A stretch of DNA of 34,884 nucleotides, taken from positions 1 through 34,884 of the forward strand of contig CALXQE010000077.1 of NCBI GenBank assembly GCA_944390495.1, read 5' to 3'. The DNA is from an uncultured Clostridia bacterium. GTDB lineage: Bacteria > Bacillota > Clostridia > UBA1381. The position numbers and the translations under genes were made by a program. The notes below the pieces were generated by a model. The model was given only the letters and a program-made list of their open reading frames with translations. It made no database searches and was not told the DNA's origin. How positions within the stretch are numbered: the stretch's first letter is position 1; every line of letters begins with the position of its first letter. Shown here piece by piece: positions 32,283 through 34,884 of the stretch.

Positions 32283-34220
32283 ATGGATATAGAGCATAAT
32301 TCCAGAGAAAAATTTTACAGACGTCCCTTTGGTGCAGTGACCTGCGGGACTGAAATAAGACTTAGAATAGCAGTTTCCGGTGCTGGCATACCACGTGCGG
32401 TCAGAGTTGTGTATATGGAGGACGGTAAAGCCGAAAAAAGAAAGGACATGTCCTATTTATTTCATATAGGCAGTAATTGTATATATTCTGTTTATATAAA
32501 AATGCCTGAAAAGGCAGGTCTTATATGGTATTATTTTGAGCTTGAAACTGAACGAGGTAAAGTTTATTATGGAAATAACTCGAATAATCTTGGCGGAATA
32601 GGTGAGCTAAGCTTTGAACCGCCGAGTAATTCTTATCAAATAACGGTATACAATAAGGATTATAAGACTCCTGATTGGTTTAAAACGAGCGTAGCATATC
32701 AGATATTTGTTGATAGATTTTGTAACGGAAATGATGACGGCTCATTTTTAGGTGACAGACAGGATATAATAAAGCGTAACTGGGACGAACAGCCTTTTTA
32801 TAAAGCGGAGCAGTTTGGCGGTGAGTATAAAGCAAACGACTTTTTCGGCGGTAATTTAAAGGGTGTTATAAAGAAACTGCCTTATCTAAAGGAACTTGGT
32901 ATTTCTGTAATCTATCTAAATCCTATATTTAAGGCATATACAAACCATAAATATGATACGGGTGATTACGAAGAAATAGACCCGATGTTCGGAGACGAGG
33001 AAACTTTTAAGGAACTTTGCAAAAAAGCAAAGGAAATGGGAATACGCATTATTTTGGACGGTGTTTTTAATCACACAGGAAGCAATAGTAAATATTTCAA
33101 TAAAAATGGTGAATATGACAGTATAGGTGCATATCAGTCGAAAGAATCACCATATTACAGCTGGTTTAGATTTATGGATTGGCCGGAGATTTATGAATCC
33201 TGGTGGGGTATGACAACGTTACCACAGATTGAAGAACGTAGTGAGGATTGCAGAAAATATCTTCTGTCAGGAGAAAATGCAATAGTAAAAAAATGGATTA
33301 AAAATGGTGCTTCAGGATGGAGATTGGACGTTGTGGACGAACTTCCGGGCTTTTTTGTAAAGGAACTTCGAGAAAATGTTAAAAAGGCAGATGAAGATGC
33401 AGTTATAATCGGAGAAGTCTGGGAAGATGCGTCAAATAAAACTGCTTATGGAGAAAGACGTGAGTACTTCCTTGGAAATGAACTTGATTCTGTTATGAAT
33501 TATCCTATGCGTCGTGCTCTTATAGATGGAGTAAGCGGAAAGATTGATGCTAAGGAATTTAACGACAGATTGATGAGTATAAAGGAAAATTATCCTGCAC
33601 CTGCTTATTATTCACTTTTGAATATGGTAACAAGCCACGACGTGGAAAGAATTATGACACGTATGGGTGATGCACCGTCACGTCATGATGTATCTAAGGA
33701 TTATCAGGCACAGTTTAAACTTGACGGATATGCACTTGAGCTTGCAAAGGAAAGAGCAACTCTTGTATTAGGACTTCAAATGACATTGCCGGGTGTACCT
33801 TGTATTTTTTACGGTGATGAAATCGGTATGCAAGGGTACGGAGATCCGTTTTGCCGATGCACTTTTCCGTGGGAACATGTTGATGAGATTGATCCGGACG
33901 GAACAGTGAGAAGCCGATATAAAAAGATGATTGCACTAAGAAACAGTTCAAAGGCATTTTCTATCGGTGATTTCCAGTGTGTGTATAAGATAGGTCATGT
34001 ATATGGTTTTGTACGTCGTTACTACGGAGAACAATATCTTGTAGTAGTAAATATGGGTACAACAGAAGAAAATATCAGAGTTGATATTGCACGGTTTGGT
34101 ATGAAAACGTTAAGCTGCGTAATAGGCGGAGAAAATGAAGAGTTAGAGTCAGCAGACAGCATTCATTTTGTTAATATGCCAAGATTGTGGATAAAAGTTT
34201 ATAAGGCGGAAAAGAAATGA
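32283..34220 (+). CDS. Intracellular GH13 alpha-glucosidase/neopullulanase-type amylase
   Basis: Hydrolyses alpha-glucans or maltodextrins in the cytoplasm (no signal peptide). An N-terminal beta-sandwich (about 1-125, CBM34-like) precedes the barrel, which begins WFKTSVAYQIFVDRFCNG. Catalytic residues are Asp349 (GWRLDVVDE), Glu378 (GEVWED) and Asp453 (SHDVER); the DGVFNHTG region is intact. This layout is typical of cyclomaltodextrinase/neopullulanase enzymes, but the substrate cannot be fixed by reading. I start at ATG 32283, five nt after GGGGGT, not at 32271, which has no ribosome site (645 aa). It overlaps the HAD gene by four bases. Confidence 0.9.
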   Translation: MDIEHNSREKFYRRPFGAVTCGTEIRLRIAVSGAGIPRAVRVVYMEDGKAEKRKDMSYLFHIGSNCIYSVYIKMPEKAGLIWYYFELETERGKVYYGNNSNNLGGIGELSFEPPSNSYQITVYNKDYKTPDWFKTSVAYQIFVDRFCNGNDDGSFLGDRQDIIKRNWDEQPFYKAEQFGGEYKANDFFGGNLKGVIKKLPYLKELGISVIYLNPIFKAYTNHKYDTGDYEEIDPMFGDEETFKELCKKAKEMGIRIILDGVFNHTGSNSKYFNKNGEYDSIGAYQSKESPYYSWFRFMDWPEIYESWWGMTTLPQIEERSEDCRKYLLSGENAIVKKWIKNGASGWRLDVVDELPGFFVKELRENVKKADEDAVIIGEVWEDASNKTAYGERREYFLGNELDSVMNYPMRRALIDGVSGKIDAKEFNDRLMSIKENYPAPAYYSLLNMVTSHDVERIMTRMGDAPSRHDVSKDYQAQFKLDGYALELAKERATLVLGLQMTLPGVPCIFYGDEIGMQGYGDPFCRCTFPWEHVDEIDPDGTVRSRYKKMIALRNSSKAFSIGDFQCVYKIGHVYGFVRRYYGEQYLVVVNMGTTEENIRVDIARFGMKTLSCVIGGENEELESADSIHFVNMPRLWIKVYKAEKK

Positions 34221-34884
34221 AAAATAAATTTTCAGGATATTTACTTGTTTCGGATATGGATGCAACGCTTCTTTCAAGTGACCACAGCATATCTGAAAAA
34301 AACAGGAATGCAATTAAATATTTTACTGATAACGGCGGGCTTTTCACAGTTGCAACCGGCAGAATGGTGGATGCTGTAAAGTCATATATGCCGAATCTAC
34401 ACATTAATGCACCGGCTGTACTCCATAATGGTGCTAAGCTCTATGATTTTAAAAATGATACTGTTATTTTTGAAAAATTCATAGAGGAGGATAGAAAGAA
34501 TGCAATAAGACGTGTCCATGATGATTTTCCGGAGGTGGGGCTTGAGGTATACAGTAACGAAATTGTTTATGTATATAGAAAGTGCGAAGAAACAAAACGT
34601 TTTCTGACAAGAAATTATGAGGTTGTATATGAACTTCCGGAAAATGTGTGGAATGAGCCGTGGATAAAGGTACTGCTTATAGGTGAAAAGGAACTTCTTG
34701 ATAAGTATGAACCTATATACAGAAAAAATTATGACAGCGGCTATGCTGTCAGGAGCGGTGACAGATATTTAGATGTTGTAGCCAACGGTGTTTCCAAGGG
34801 TAAGGGCGTTCAGACGCTCATGGAAAATTTAGGAATAGAAACAAAAAAAGTTGTTGTGGTTGGCGACAATATGAATGATATTTC
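34217..34884 (+). CDS. HAD-superfamily (Cof-type) phosphatase, truncated by window end
   Basis: The first 222 codons are present. The N-terminal DMDATLLSSDH is the HAD nucleophile motif (DxDx[TV]) in Cof-type form, followed by ATGRM (motif II), a cap domain (about 80-185), K at the SKGKGVQTLM segment, and VVGDNMND (motif IV), at which the window stops. Cof-type enzymes dephosphorylate sugar phosphates, FMN or PLP-type compounds; the substrate here is unknown, though its position after the amylase suggests a sugar phosphate. The ATG overlaps the amylase stop (ATGA), so the two are translationally coupled. Confidence 0.9.
   Translation, partial: MKNKFSGYLLVSDMDATLLSSDHSISEKNRNAIKYFTDNGGLFTVATGRMVDAVKSYMPNLHINAPAVLHNGAKLYDFKNDTVIFEKFIEEDRKNAIRRVHDDFPEVGLEVYSNEIVYVYRKCEETKRFLTRNYEVVYELPENVWNEPWIKVLLIGEKELLDKYEPIYRKNYDSGYAVRSGDRYLDVVANGVSKGKGVQTLMENLGIETKKVVVVGDNMNDI

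Overview
The window looks like a chromosomal segment from a low-GC, endospore-forming Clostridia member (Firmicutes), probably an anaerobe of the gut type. The evidence is A+T-rich coding sequence with strong Shine-Dalgarno sites and some TTG/GTG starts, an alpha/beta small acid-soluble spore protein, a Clostridia-style mreBCD-PBP2-minCD cluster, RNase Y next to ymdB, and a GlgC/GlgD pair inside a glycogen operon. I see no rRNA, tRNA, CRISPR array, insertion sequence or prophage.

Layout. (1) 1-64 is the tail of a HIT-family gene with a terminator. (2) 251-9965, plus strand: zapA, a U32 peptidase-like gene, maf, mreB, mreC, mreD, a class B PBP2, minC, minD and mgsA. This is a cell-shape, division-site and wall-elongation cluster; minD has its own promoter. 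(3) 10036-12829, plus: rpmH, rnpA, yidD, yidC, jag. This cluster often flanks the replication origin, but no dnaA is present here. (4) 12877-17095, minus: typA, then a CLC-type anion transporter followed by a CmpB-like membrane protein. (5) 17299-17490: spore protein gene with a sigma-G-like promoter. (6) 17679-20322: a secreted L,D-transpeptidase gene (minus) divergent from a two-gene chromate-type transporter operon (plus); their -35 boxes form one palindrome. (7) 20357-22894, minus: rny then ymdB, separated by a large structured terminator; rny has a long structured leader. (8) 23399-end, plus: glgB, glgC, glgD, glgA, glgP, an intracellular GH13 amylase and a truncated HAD phosphatase. Together these synthesise, branch and break down glycogen.

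Most genes are well-known housekeeping families and I do not see an obviously new multi-gene system. The least expected signals are: histone-H1-like Lys/Thr/Ala tails on both GlgA and GlgB; two active-site departures in MgsA; a hairpin that buries the rny start codon inside a long structured leader, with three 11-bp-phased TTACAT repeats upstream; the palindromic divergent promoter; and the 102-nt imperfect palindrome between rny and ymdB. All calls come from reading the sequence; no database search was run.
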